A stretch of DNA of 64,000 nt, from the NCBI GenBank assembly GCA_964030475.1, contig CAXIPT010000025.1, positions 22,507 through 86,506 on the forward strand. Direction: 5' to 3'. A program made the translations under genes and the position numbers. Shown in pieces: positions 1-10,157 of the stretch (its first letter is position 1; each line of letters opens with the position of its first letter). Under the pieces are notes generated by a model. The model saw only the letters and a program-made list of their open reading frames with translations. It searched no databases and was not told where the DNA came from. Source of the stretch: Tethya wilhelma (lineage: Eukaryota; Porifera; Demospongiae; Tethyida; Tethyidae).

Positions 1-2215
1 GGACATATAAGCAGCACAAGTATTAGGCATTTATAAATGCAAGAAAAGGTCACCTCAGCTGGTAACAAAAATAGGAGCTAGCAGATTTCTCAGGGAAAAC
101 AATGGTGAACAATGTGCAACCATTCAAATTGCTTTATCATTAGTTTCCATATGTGGGCATATAAAAATGTATGTAAGAGAATACATGTAAAGTGAATGCT
201 AGCACTAGACCACTTAGACACACATCAGATGGAGCAATGATGATCTTATGTAAACAGGCGGGGCTACACAGATTGAGGAGCTTTCTTGGAATGGCAGGAG
301 TGGGAGAATTTTTCCAACCTTCTATCTTCTTTGACAGAGACATTGGTCATGCTGTGCCTATGTTGGTGGTCCCTTGGTACAATAGAACACTGGGAGACAT
401 TATCCAGAGGTTACTAGTCTGAGAAAACATCAAAATAATGATGTGTATGGAACTTTAAATGGACCAATAATGAATGCTTCAGTTAAACACACACACTCAC
501 ACACTTGATCAATGGTGCAGCTAAGACATGAACACAGCAAAGCCTGGAAATTCAATTTTCACCCATGCATAACAATGGTACAGTAGGTTGCAAGTTAATA
601 ACTAACCAGAGATAAATGCTGCCTTCTTGCATTGCTCTGATATACACAGACAAGAAGGCCACCAAATAGAAGAATAAGAAAGATGTTTAATGATAATTAT
701 TATAAGGAAGTTGGAATAAAACAGTCCATATCTCAGCAATGCTTTGATAAATCCAAACAAAACTTACACCACTAGATTGGTCTAAGAAAGAGCTATGTAT
801 CTATTGGTACCAGTAGTTTGTGCGTGCCTACCCCACCTTGGGCAAATGGTTGAATTCTTTACATTGATAATTCATTATTAGCAGGTGACTCATAAAATGT
901 AAGTGCACACCTGATGTTAGCTACCGTCTAGCTGTGCTATTCACAGACAAGGAAGGCCACATGGACATACAAGCAGCACAAGCAACAAAAAGTCACCTTA
1001 GCTGGCAACAAAAATAGGAGCAGACAAAATCAAATGCAGAAATTGTGTGTGCTCACATCTCTCTCTCTCTCTCTCTTCCCCCCACCCCACAGATTGGCTA
1101 AGTACACCCCACAGCACACCAGCTAGATCATTTCAGTAATACATTACAGCACCTGGGACTTTAAAAGGAGCTGTAGGAAGTACCTTCAGCTTCCCCAACA
1201 ACAGAGAATCAGTAGCTATGTATTAAATTGTGAAAGAAAACTGGATTATCTGTGAACTGGATGATATCTAGATCAAAAAAAATGAGAGCATTTCTCAGAG
1301 AAAACAATGGTGAACAATGTGCAACCATTCAAATTGCTCTATCATTAGTTTCCATTTGTTCACACATAAAAATGTATGTAAGGGAATACATGTACAGTGA
1401 GTGCTAGCACTAGACCACTTAGACACACATGGGATAAGAGCAATCAATGGTCTTATGTAAACAGGCGGGGCTACTGGATGTACACAGGTTGTGCAGCTAA
1501 AATTGCTTCCCCAGACCCCACCCCTTCTCCAAGGAGAAAGAGGGTCTGGTATCTTTTGAGCGATTTCGGGTTGTGCCGAGTCAGCAGTCTTAAAAACGCA
1601 ACTACCAATCAGATTGCACCATTCGAGTTTTCACGTGAAAGTCATCCTTTCAATTGCATATCTCACGAGACTCGAGATGTCTCAGTACAGATATCAGGGA
1701 ACTTAGCTTTGCGTGAATCGCTTACAACAGAACGTCTCAAAGATTGTATAGAAGTGTAGAAATCACTTACAGAAGAGTTTACTAGTGAAGAATTAGATCG
1801 TGCTAATTGGGCTATAAAATTAAAGCCAGGATGGATCTGGTAAGCAATCAGACATTGTAATCTAGTTGACCAGGCGGCTCTAGTGATTGGTTCCCTACAC
1901 ACGCACACCAGATTTATAGTAGAGCTAGCTCTGCTCCTAGCTTGTTCAGAGTACATACACAGACACACACACTCGTCACATGACATCTAGTTTCACTGCT
2001 GACTCAGCACAACCGGGATATCTCTCAAAAGATACCAGACCCTCTTTCTCCTTGGAGAAGGGGTGGGGTCTGGGGACGAGACTATTGGAATGGCAGCAAT
2101 GGAAGCATTATCCCGACCTTCTATAAGTGCATGCTGTACCTGTGTATGGTCTTAGTGGCCAGGACTCTGAGGATGGGGTGTTGAGAGGGAACCAGGGCAT
2201 TAGCAACCAGATTAA
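1..2215. repeat. Left arm of a large inverted repeat
   Basis: Read as reverse complement, this segment matches 5045-7282 over nearly its whole length with only scattered substitutions and a few indels. One example is an extra ~50 bp at about 6300-6350 in the right arm. The motif GTGGCCTTCCTTGTCTGTG and its neighbours also recur inside the arm (near 640 and 940), so the arm is itself made of older repeats. A 76-codon open frame at 192-422 is preserved in the other arm (6861-7091, minus). It has no recognisable domain and I do not call it a gene. The window begins inside the repeat, so its outer boundary is not visible. The arms flank a dynein fragment and two single-N gaps, so an assembly join of two copies cannot be excluded. 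Confidence 0.85.
1509..2075. mobile_element. Palindromic MITE-like element, left copy (~567 bp)
   Basis: The element is bounded by inverted terminal repeats of about 75 bp: the left end at 1509-1585 starts CCCCAGACCCCACCCC and the right end at 2000-2075 is its near-exact reverse complement. Within each terminus CCAGACCC...GGGTCTGG and CTCC...GGAG form a smaller hairpin, so the tips are palindromes inside a palindrome. No transposase frame is present, which suggests a non-autonomous DNA element. A second copy lies at the equivalent place in the other arm of the large inverted repeat, so insertion preceded the duplication of the arms. No clear target-site duplication was seen. Confidence 0.75.
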
Positions 2216-2222
2216 ATAAAAC

Positions 2223-2340
2223 AATATGTAGGCCAAACCACACAAAAGCATAACATAGAGAATAGAGAAACATCTCGACAAAATACTTCACAGCAGAACC
2301 AATCACCCACTAACCTGGCACTTCAAGCCGAAAACAATAT
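2223..2340 (+). mobile_element. Fragment of decayed retroelement, shared with 7857-7970
   Basis: This ~115 bp segment is the reverse complement of 7857-7970, with about 90% identity by eye. In the + direction it reads, with stops, a string resembling the C-terminal end of GIY-YIG-type retroelement proteins (…TNLALQAENN, equivalent to HPLTWHFKPK in the other copy). It sits just inside the left arm of the large inverted repeat and has no partner in the right arm. It is too short to classify by itself. Confidence 0.4.
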
Positions 2341-2349
2341 TAATAACAA

Positions 2350-2601
2350 TATTCTGTAATTAAATGCTGCCTTCTTGCATTGCTCTGATATACACAGACA
2401 AGGAGGCCACCAAATAGAAGAAAGATGTTTAATGATAATTATTATAAGGAAGTTGGAATAAAACAGTCCATATCTCAGCAATACTTTGATAAATCCAAAC
2501 AAAACCTACACCACTAGATTGGCCTAAGAAAGAGCTATCTATTGGTACCAGTAGTTTGTGCGTGCCTACCCCACCTTGGGCAAATGGTTCAATTCTTTAC
2601 A
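2350..2601. repeat. Direct repeat of 610-860, ending at a gap
   Basis: The sequence TGCCTTCTTGCATTGCTCTG through the CCCACCTTGGGCAAATGG motif repeats the block at about 610-860 in the same orientation, and it is present inverted at 6420-6670. It ends abruptly at the single N at 2602, immediately followed by dynein-coding sequence. The junction is therefore most likely a scaffold join. Confidence 0.7.
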
Positions 2602-2667
2602 NGTAGAGGGTGAAGCCTGGCATCACATCCACCTCCTTGTCACCAACCTTCATCTTCAGGGTGGTAC

Positions 2668-2670
<3 letters not shown>

Positions 2671-2727
<57 letters not shown>
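2671..2727. repeat. (AG)n microsatellite at a dynein splice acceptor
   Basis: About 57 bp of AG dinucleotide. On the minus strand it is a (CT)n tract ending in CAG immediately before the AAA5 exon, so it occupies the polypyrimidine-tract position. Confidence 0.9.
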
Positions 2728-2730
<3 letters not shown>

Positions 2731-3049
2731 ACTTATCACAACAGACAATATAAATTATGTTGAAAGAGTCAATCTATCCTTGCTAACTACATGCTTCTTG
2801 CCTGACACTACAAGCGTAATGATTTACACGCTGTTCAGATATACCTTTGCCTCATGATGATAGGATCAATGATACTTCAATCAGTAGTATTGGCATGGAG
2901 AAAGGAGCAAAGTGACAGATCATAGTGTACATGCTGCATGGCCCTTAATTCATTTCCTCATTTCCCATTTCCATTTCCACATTATTCCTCCTTTTAGACC
3001 AACCCAATAATATTGTGTGGATTAACAATAATGAAGCTGACCATGCACT

Positions 3050-3318
3050 GCATTGAAAACTGAATTGACCACTGAATTGAAAACTGAACTGACAACTGAA
3101 TTGAAAACTGAACTGGCCACTGAATTGAAAACTGAACTTAAAACTGAACTGACAACTGAACTGACCACTGAATTGACAACTGAATTGACCATGCACTGAA
3201 TTGACAACTGAATTGACCACTGAATTAAAAACTGAACTTAAAACTGAATTGAAAACTGAACTGACAACTGAACTGACCACTGAATTGACAACTAAACTGA
3301 CCACTGAATTTTGGCATG
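3050..3318. repeat. 12-bp minisatellite (ACTGAAYTGAMM), about 21 copies
   Basis: The unit alternates ACTGAATTGACC, ACTGAACTGACA, ACTGAATTGAAA and similar variants, with ATGCACTGA interruptions near 3043 and 3192. The unit length is a multiple of three and lacks stops, so both strands stay open: TELT/TELK repeats on plus and NSVV/SSVF repeats on minus. It begins where the dynein exon ending DWLDDDNMELN should have stopped, so it probably expanded in the following intron or replaced the exon end. Confidence 0.85.
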
Positions 3319-4119
3319 AATTAAGCTCCATATTATCGTCATCCAGCCAGTCTTGTAAGAACTTGAGTCTTTGTAAGAAGTCATTGATGTAACTGCCGAG
3401 AGGCTTCAAACTTGGGTAGGATCTTTTAGCCCAATATTCAGGTACCTTCCCAATCAGTAGAGCTGTAGCAAGTGCTTCCAATTCAGCATTCATGACCACC
3501 AGACCTTTGATGGCTTTCTTGAGGTTTGTGAGAGATGAGAAGATGGCTGAAATGAGACAGTTGAAGCGTTCCATCTCTTGAACCAGTACAATGTTCATAC
3601 TCTCTCCATACAATACAGGGTACTTGGCTTTAGCCACCTCAAGGTGGTACTGAGGGGGGAGCTACATAACAACAATTATTGAAAATCACCTGCCTACACT
3701 GCAAAGCCTATATTATACCATACTATAGTATACCTTTGATAGGACATCCTCGGCTATTTCATTGAGTGTGTCTTCAGTTCCACTGCCTCTCATTGGCAAC
3801 CAGCAATGTTACCTGAGAAGCAGCAAACTCTATGCAGTTGCTCTAGACCAACTTCAGATAATTTTTTTCAATTTCAATATTTCTCTTCTCTTATTGGACA
3901 AAACTCCTTTGAACCATGAAATCAGTTCAAGGTATGATGTCGGAGTGACGTAATTATGACGGCCAAGTTGGTCGGCAAACTTGTCCGAGAGTTCTCGTGT
4001 GCTCTGGTGAAAATGTTTGCAGATTGGAATGGTAGCAGATCGCTCTTGATCTGTGAGTTCAACCTCCTCCAGGAAACGATTGGCTACCATTTCTGCAATG
4101 AATGGATGCATGTAAGTAN

Positions 4120-4640
4120 TTCTTTGACAATAGAGGAGGTTCCGCAGGGTCAACGGGTCAAGTTATTAGTATCACGTGCGCCATGCATATATAATGTATT
4201 CATTGTATTGCTGAATGAGTTTACCGTTGCGCCCCTAGCTTACAGGGCTGAAAACAATCCTATACAATTTCTACCATCTTTATGCTTGTTTTAAACTATC
4301 GCGCCCTTCAAAAGATTTGTCCAGAGACGGCATACGCATGACCTTTGACCTTTATCTTGTTATTGGCCCGTCTAGTAGCGCTCTCAAGTCGTTTGAGGCT
4401 TTTTTAACGTCTTACCTTTGCCATCTAAGCGCTTCCAAGACCGCAGCAACAGCAGACAGCTATTAGAGGGCCAGTAGAAACTAAATCGGACGGAGAAAGG
4501 AATGCAATTAACAACGGAATTATGCCTGACCTTTTGACCCTGCGGAACCTCCTCTGCTTTGACAATATCCTCCTCTCTGATGTGGCCAACAGCTGTAAGA
4601 CCACTGGCTGCTACTGTTAGCACAAAGGCACAGTAGCTCA
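4120..4640. other. Unassigned segment with a short inverted repeat
   Basis: No gene can be supported. The motif GAGGAGGTTCCGCAGGGTCAA occurs on plus at 4133-4153 and on minus at about 4552-4532, both next to a TTTGACAAT element, so the segment is bounded by an inverted repeat beginning right at the N at 4119. A minus-strand open frame (4641-4384) starts with a hydrophobic stretch but has no recognisable relative. Confidence 0.4.
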
Positions 4641-4689
4641 AATATTTATGTCTGTATTTCCCACTAGAGTAGTTTGGCTGTTAAATAAT

Positions 4690-4704
4690 TTTGTTGCAAA
4701 ATTG

Positions 4705-4758
<54 letters not shown>

Positions 4759-5035
4759 GTTATAACTCACACACACACGCACACACACACACACACTCAC
4801 ACAGCCTCTCCTCTTCTCACTGGTAGGTGTCTGCTGTTAGCTAGTAAGATGGCCACACTTCTCAAACCAGCCTCCATAACCCAGTAAGTCTGTGTGTGTG
4901 TGTGTGCGTGTGTGTGTGAGTTATAACTACATGTGTGTGAGTTGTAACTGCATGTGTGTGAGTTTTAAAGGTATGTGTGCTATAAACTGTGTGTGTCTGT
5001 GAGCTAGCTATCTCTCTCTCTCTCCTCCCCCCCCC
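4690..5035. repeat. Microsatellite cluster (CT)n, (AC)n, (TG)n
   Basis: This is a run of CT and AC dinucleotides (4690-4803) followed by TG-rich sequence with a recurring TGTGTGAGTTRTAACT unit (4893-4990), then (CT)n and poly-C before the right arm of the inverted repeat. No coding signal. Confidence 0.85.
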
Positions 5036-5044
5036 CCTCAGGCT

Positions 5045-7282
5045 ATTGAATCTGGTTGCTAATGCCTCCCTCTCAACACCCCATCCTCAGAGTCCTGGCC
5101 ACTAAGACCATATACAGGTACAGCATGCACCAATAGAAGGTTGGGATAATTCTTTCATTGCTGCCATTCCAATAGTCTCGTCCCCAGACCCCACCCCTTC
5201 TCCAAGGAGAAAGAGGGTCTGGTATCTTTTGAGAGATATCCCGGTTGTGCTGAGTCAGCAGTGAAACTAGATGTCATGTGACGAGTGTGTGTGTCTGTGT
5301 ATGTATGTACTCTGAACAAGCTAGCTCTACTATAAATCTGGTGTGCGTGTGTAGGGAACCAATCACTAGAGCCGCCTGGTCAACTAGATTACAATGTCTG
5401 ATTGCTTACCAGATCCATCCTGGCTTTAATTTTATAGCCCAATTAGCACGATCTAATTCTTCACTAGTAAAACTCTTCTGTAAGTGATTTCTACACTTCT
5501 ATACAATCTTTGAGACGTTCTGTTGTAAGCGATTCACGCAAAGCTAAGTTCCCTGATCACTGTACTGAAACATCTCGAGTCTCGTGAGATATGCATTTGA
5601 AAGGATGACTTTCACGTAAAAACTCAAATGGTGCAATCTGATTGGTAGTTGCGTTTTTAAGACTGCTGACTCAGCACAACCGGAAATCGCTCAAAAGATT
5701 CTCCTTGGAGAAGGGGTGGGGTCTGGGGAAGCAATTTTAGCTGCACAACCTGTGTACATCCAGTAGCCCCGCCTGTTTACGTAAGACCATTGATTGCTCT
5801 ATCCCATGTGTGTCTAAGTGGTCTAGTGCTAGCATTCACTGTACATGTATTCCCTTACATACATTTTTATGTGTGAACTAATGATAGAGCAATTTGAATG
5901 GTTGCACATTGTTCACCATTGTTTTTCTGAGAAATGCTCTCATTTTTTTGATCTAGATATCATCCAGTTCACAGATAATCCAGTTTTCTTTCACAATTTA
6001 ATACATAGCTACTGATTCTCTGTTGTTGGGGAAGCTGAAGGTACTTCCTACAGCTCCTTTTAAAGTCCCAGGTGCTGTAATGTATTACTGAAATGATCTA
6101 GCTGGTGTGCTGTGGGGTGTACTTAGCCAATCTGTGGGGTGGGGTGGGGGAAGAGAGAGAGAGATGTGAGCAGACACAATTTCTGCATTTGATTTTGTCT
6201 GCTCCTATTTTTGTTGCCAGCTAAGGTGACTTTATGTTGCTTGTGCTGCTTGTATGTCCATGTGGCCTTCCTTGTCTGTGAATAGCACAGCTAGAAGGTA
6301 GCTAACATGTTTTGTACATGGTGTAAGCTCTGCTCTTGGAGCAGTTGATTACTACCGCCATACCAGGATCAGGTGTGCACTTACGTTTTATGAGTCATCT
6401 GCTAATAATGAATTATCAATGTAAAGAATTGAACCATTTGCCCAAGGTGGGGTAGGCACGCACAAACTACTGGTACCAATAGATACGTAGCTCTTTCTTA
6501 GGCCAATCTAGTGGTGTAGGTTTTGTTTGGATTTATCAAAGTATTGCTGAGATATGGACTGTTTTATTCCAACTTCCTTATAATAATTATCATTAAACAT
6601 CTTTCTTATTCTTCTATTTGGTGGCCTTCTTGTCTGTGTATATCAGAGCAATGCAAGAAGGCAGCATTTATCTCTGGTTTGTTATTAACTTGCAACCTAC
6701 TGTACCATTGTTATTTATGGGTTAAAATTGAATTTCCAGGCTTTGCTGTGTTCATGTCTTAGCTGCACCATTGATCAAGTGTGTGAGTGTGTGTGTTTAA
6801 CTGAAGCATTCATTATTGGTCCATTTAAAGTTCCATACACATCATTATTTTGATGTTTTCTCAGACTAGTAACCTCTGGATAATGTCTCCCAGTGTTCTA
6901 TTGTACCAAGGGACCACCAACATAGGCACAGCATGACCAATGTCTCTGTCAAAGAAGATAGAAGGTTGGGAAAATTCTCCCACTCCTGCCATTCCAAGAA
7001 AGCTCCTCAATCTGTGTAGCCCCGCCTGTTTACATAAGATCATCATTGCTCCATCTGATGTGTGTCTAAGTGGTCTAGTGCTAGCATTCACTTTACATGT
7101 ATTCTCTTACATACATTTTTATATGCCCACATATGGAAACTAATGATAGAGCAATTTGAATGGTTGCACATTGTTCACCATTGTTTTCCCTGAGAAATCT
7201 GCTAGCTCCTATTTTTGTTACCAGCTGAGGTGACCTTTTCTTGCATTTATAAATGCCTAATACTTGTGCTGCTTATATGTCT
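5045..7282. repeat. Right arm of the large inverted repeat
   Basis: Reverse complement of 1-2215. Differences include a deletion inside the terminal repeat of the embedded palindromic element (near 5700) and an insertion near 6300. Similarity ends close to 7282, where sequence outside the left window edge would begin. The central spacer between the arms (2216-5044) holds the dynein fragment, a minisatellite and simple repeats. Confidence 0.85.
5182..5728. mobile_element. Palindromic MITE-like element, right copy
   Basis: Same element as 1509-2075 in opposite orientation. It begins CCCCAGACCCCACCCC and ends with its inverse near 5728. The distal terminus has lost about 20 bp of its inner hairpin near 5698, making its ends less symmetrical than those of the left copy. 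Confidence 0.75.
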
Positions 7283-7850
7283 ATGTGGCCTTCCTTGTCT
7301 GTGTATATCATAGCTAGAAAGCAGCCTACACCTCTGTTTGGTTGTCCACCATGATGAAACATAGTTGTACACTTTCAATAAAAGGTTTTCCTTATTCCAT
7401 TGGTGTAAGCTCTGCTACTGGGACACTCATGGTGTAAACAAGTTCAGGATTTTTCTTTCCATATCACCAATGCACTGGTACAGTCCTTTAATACGCGCAC
7501 TCAAATTTATTTGCAGGCAGGAAGTTTGTGGTCAAGCCTAGAGTAAAGCATGAATAAAATTAAAATTTATACTGGACTCTAAGATCCAATGGTGTTTGTC
7601 ACATTTCCACAGGTAACTGTATTACAATAGATGGGTAATTGATTAGAGCTTTAAAAGCGTGTATCATAATTATTTGTCTGTTGGTATGATGTTCATTCCA
7701 GCGTGCCTACAAGAGCCGAGCTTGCTGATCCAAACTGTTTCTCTCTCCAGTTTTTCATCTTAGTGTTGCCTCTCTAGGCTATAGGTGATCTAGAGGGAGG
7801 ACGGAGATCTACACGTGACCACACTCCTGGCGGCTGTCTGGGGGAGTTGT
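7283..7850. other. Non-coding stretch with an AATAAA-like motif
   Basis: No open frame or domain is seen. The first 40 bp repeat the GTGGCCTTCCTTGTCTGTG motif of the inverted repeat. CAATAAAAGG near 7377 resembles a polyadenylation signal, but no gene end can be attached to it. Confidence 0.4.
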
Positions 7851-7854
7851 TTTC

Positions 7855-8450
7855 GGCTTGAAGTGCCAGGTTAGTGGGTGATTGTTTCTACTGTGAAGTA
7901 TTTTGTAGAGATATTTCTCTATTCTCCATCTTATGCTTTTGTGTGGTTTGGCCTACATATTGTTTGTTACATTGGATTAGGTATACTACGTCTCTTTTTG
8001 TGTGAGACATGGGGACTCCATCGTACTTAATATGGTGTCTTGTTTTGTCGTGGTTAATTATTACAAATGGTTAATATAGGACGGAGGTGGTAGTTTCTAC
8101 CGTTCCATCTTCGCACGTTTGGACTTACTGTTTGAAGAGATTGAACAGCCTGGGTTTCTTTGGAGCTGGAGGTGAGTCTGTATGTCCGGGGTGTGCGTTT
8201 AGTGACTGCCCGTTTCCTATTTTTGGTAGTTACCTTCCTACTAAGATTTCTCTTAGTGATCTGTTCTTTTTGTGAGCGACAGTGGGTGGTTTGAGGAAAG
8301 TTCTTTTAAGTTCTGGGTTGGATGACACTATAGGCCAGTGTTTTAGTATTTCCTTGGTAGACTGACTAACGTCAGTCAGCGTTAGGCTACACACCAGGTT
8401 TGGGGGTTGCCTGGGCATCCCTGGGTGTGTCCATGACTGGATTGTCATTT
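7855..8450 (-). mobile_element. Decayed retroelement C-terminus (Penelope-like or GIY-YIG type)
   Basis: Minus-strand translation shows, with several stops, the order PRQPPNLVCSLTLTD, ILKHWPIVSSNPELKRTF, LREILVGR, a cysteine-poor linker, then NHPLTWHFKPK. This resembles the connection and GIY-YIG endonuclease end of Penelope-like or related retroelement polyproteins, which typically read …PPNLRDLLVRS…. The frame is broken in at least five places and no reverse transcriptase core is present. A ~115 bp piece of the same element lies at 2223-2340. Family assignment is inference from pattern only. Confidence 0.4.
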
Positions 8451-8637
8451 AGATTATGCTTTGGACAGCATTTTATTGTGCTGTGATAGTGTTAATTCTC
8501 TGTTTTGAGGGTCAAAAGGTCAATCCGTGAGATGTGTCCAGCTGACACTCAGAGTAAAGTGCGATCAACCGTAGTAAGACAAAATGACATCATGATTAAA
8601 TAATTCTATGATGTTATGTTGCCGACTTGTTCCCCAG

Positions 8638-9027
8638 GCGTATGCCATCTCGGCCATAGCACACTGGGATTGGTCTGAAGATTGGCCATACCTGTTCAAG
8701 CAGCTCGTCCTGGGCCTGGGTTCAGGACAACCTCATCTTTTACACGGAGTAATGAGAGTGTTGTCAGGTGAGAAGTTGAGAAACAAACCAATCTCTTTAC
8801 GTTTCTAACCTCTCCTTGTCATCTTGCTACTAATTATCTCCCCAGAGTTCTCTCAAGATGTCAGCGACACCCAGATGCCTTATGTAGCACCTGTAATCCT
8901 ACCGCACCGGCTAAAGGTCATAGTTCAATCTGACGTGTACAGCGTGAGGACTTGCAGCAGAGCAGTCCACATCTTTAACACGATGGCTTCCCTCATATGT
9001 GCCAACACACACATCCTGTGGAGTTAA
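8638..9027 (+). pseudogene. IPO9: Importin-9 remnant (two exons)
   Basis: Two exons resemble the karyopherin importin-9, which imports histones and other basic cargo into the nucleus. Exon A (8638-8767) reads [20 protein letters not shown]…[10 protein letters not shown] with a good acceptor (TTGTTCCCCAG) and a GTGAGA donor. Exon B (8846-9027) reads EFSQDVSDTQMPYVAPVILP…VYSVRTCSRAVHIFNTMASLI and then runs into TAA. These cover only about 100 of the roughly 1,040 residues of the family. No upstream or downstream exons are visible: a retroelement lies before and repeats lie after. It is most likely a truncated duplicate, although a mis-joined contig is possible. Confidence 0.65.
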
Positions 9028-10157
9028 CAAGTGATCTCAAGACTTGTGTATTCAGCTAGTCTTCCAGGCCATGGCTATAATTATAAGGTAAGAATTTTCA
9101 AGTTACTCTCACATACTCTTGTTCAAACACTTTGTCTTGCTTTGACAACATGCACGCACTGATTTTTACTCTGTAGAAACTGCCATGTGTGCATGTGTCT
9201 GATATACCTATGAGGTAAGAAGATATATCTCTCAGACACAAATCATTCTTGCTCCACATTCTCTCTAAAACATGCACACTATTCCCCTGTATATAGATGG
9301 TCATCTTGTGTGAGATCTAATAAGTTAGGTGAGGACTAGCAATAACTCAGTTTATCATCCCTGTTATTTACTTACCATGGCTGTACACATGACATGCATA
9401 CCCTTTTGAGTCCTAGAAGCTGTGTGTGTGTCCAGCCTGTAAGGTAAGGATCGTCACAGTCACCATTATACCGTTTCAATCACTACTACATGCACACACA
9501 CAGCTGAGTTGTGGGAGCCAGTCTCATGTCTTTTGTAAGGTATGGATCCTCAACCTTGCACTAGCTCCCATTATTCACAAACTGTTACATGTGCACACAC
9601 CACCTTTATAGATTTGACATGTGGTCTATCTTGTCTCTGTCTAATGAGGTGTGGACTCTAATATTAATCATACACTCCTATTTTTGACAAGTTGAATTAT
9701 AACATCCACACATTTAGAGAAAGCCGCTGTGGAAGCAAAACACAAGTATATATAGATCTCAAAGTGTTCTTGTTTTGTTGAACATGTCATAGTGTGTTCT
9801 GGTTCTTGTGCGATTGATTTAGTGAATATTTGAAACTAAAAGGATTTGGAATTGAGAGTTACAATACTGGAACCATTAGGGAGAGAAAATTTTATTGTAA
9901 TTATTATAAATTATTGTTTGCATGGACCGGGCATACTAGATAAAGTGTTTCCATAATAGTTATGGAACATCATGCATGCAGATATTAATATCTAGCTAAT
10001 TAAAATACCCGCCCTCTTTAAATCATGAACATTTTGTACTTGATGTTTTTTTTTAAAACATTTAATTATATAATTATTATAATATTTTTATGGCTAAACA
10101 GTTAACAGTGAGTCGAGTAAGAATGTAACAATCAATCAAGGAGTAAAATAATCACTG
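9028..10157. other. Non-coding, degenerate repeats then AT-rich sequence
   Basis: Between 9080 and 9660 a diverged unit of roughly 100-130 bp recurs four or five times. It is marked by AGGTAAGRA followed by GTCTGATATACC-like or CATGCACACACA-like segments. Sequence from 9850 to 10130 is AT-rich. No gene is supported. Confidence 0.4.

Larger units (their letters stand above)
2603..4099 (-). pseudogene. Axonemal dynein heavy chain fragment (stalk base, AAA5, AAA6 pieces, out of order)
   Basis: Four dynein heavy chain pieces are recognisable on the minus strand. At 4099-3860 the helix after AAA4 leading to the stalk reads EMVANRFLEEVEL…LGRHNYVTPTSYLELI. At about 3815-3737 and 3660-3345 there is the AAA6 region (LNEIAEDVLSKLP; SMNIVLVQEMERFN; KAIKGLVVMNAELEAL; SYPSLKPLGSYINDFL). 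At 2668-2603 there is an AAA5 piece (KVGDKEVDVMPGF). In real dyneins AAA5 precedes the AAA6 block, but here it lies downstream, so the order is wrong. Single Ns bound the block at 2602 and 4119. Its 5' end shares about 38 bp with 10720-10757 of the larger dynein block, suggesting that it fills the part missing there. It may be a misplaced contig or a rearranged duplicate, and it cannot encode a motor as it stands. Confidence 0.7.

Noticed and set aside
192..422. A 76-codon frame kept in both arms of the large inverted repeat (also 6861-7091, minus) as a possible conserved gene
   Set aside because: It is conserved only because the arms are near-identical copies. It has no domain, and its antisense frame is equally open.
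3050..3318. CRISPR array or bacterial repeat
   Set aside because: The 12-bp units are contiguous, with no spacers. The surrounding genes have introns, so the context is eukaryotic.
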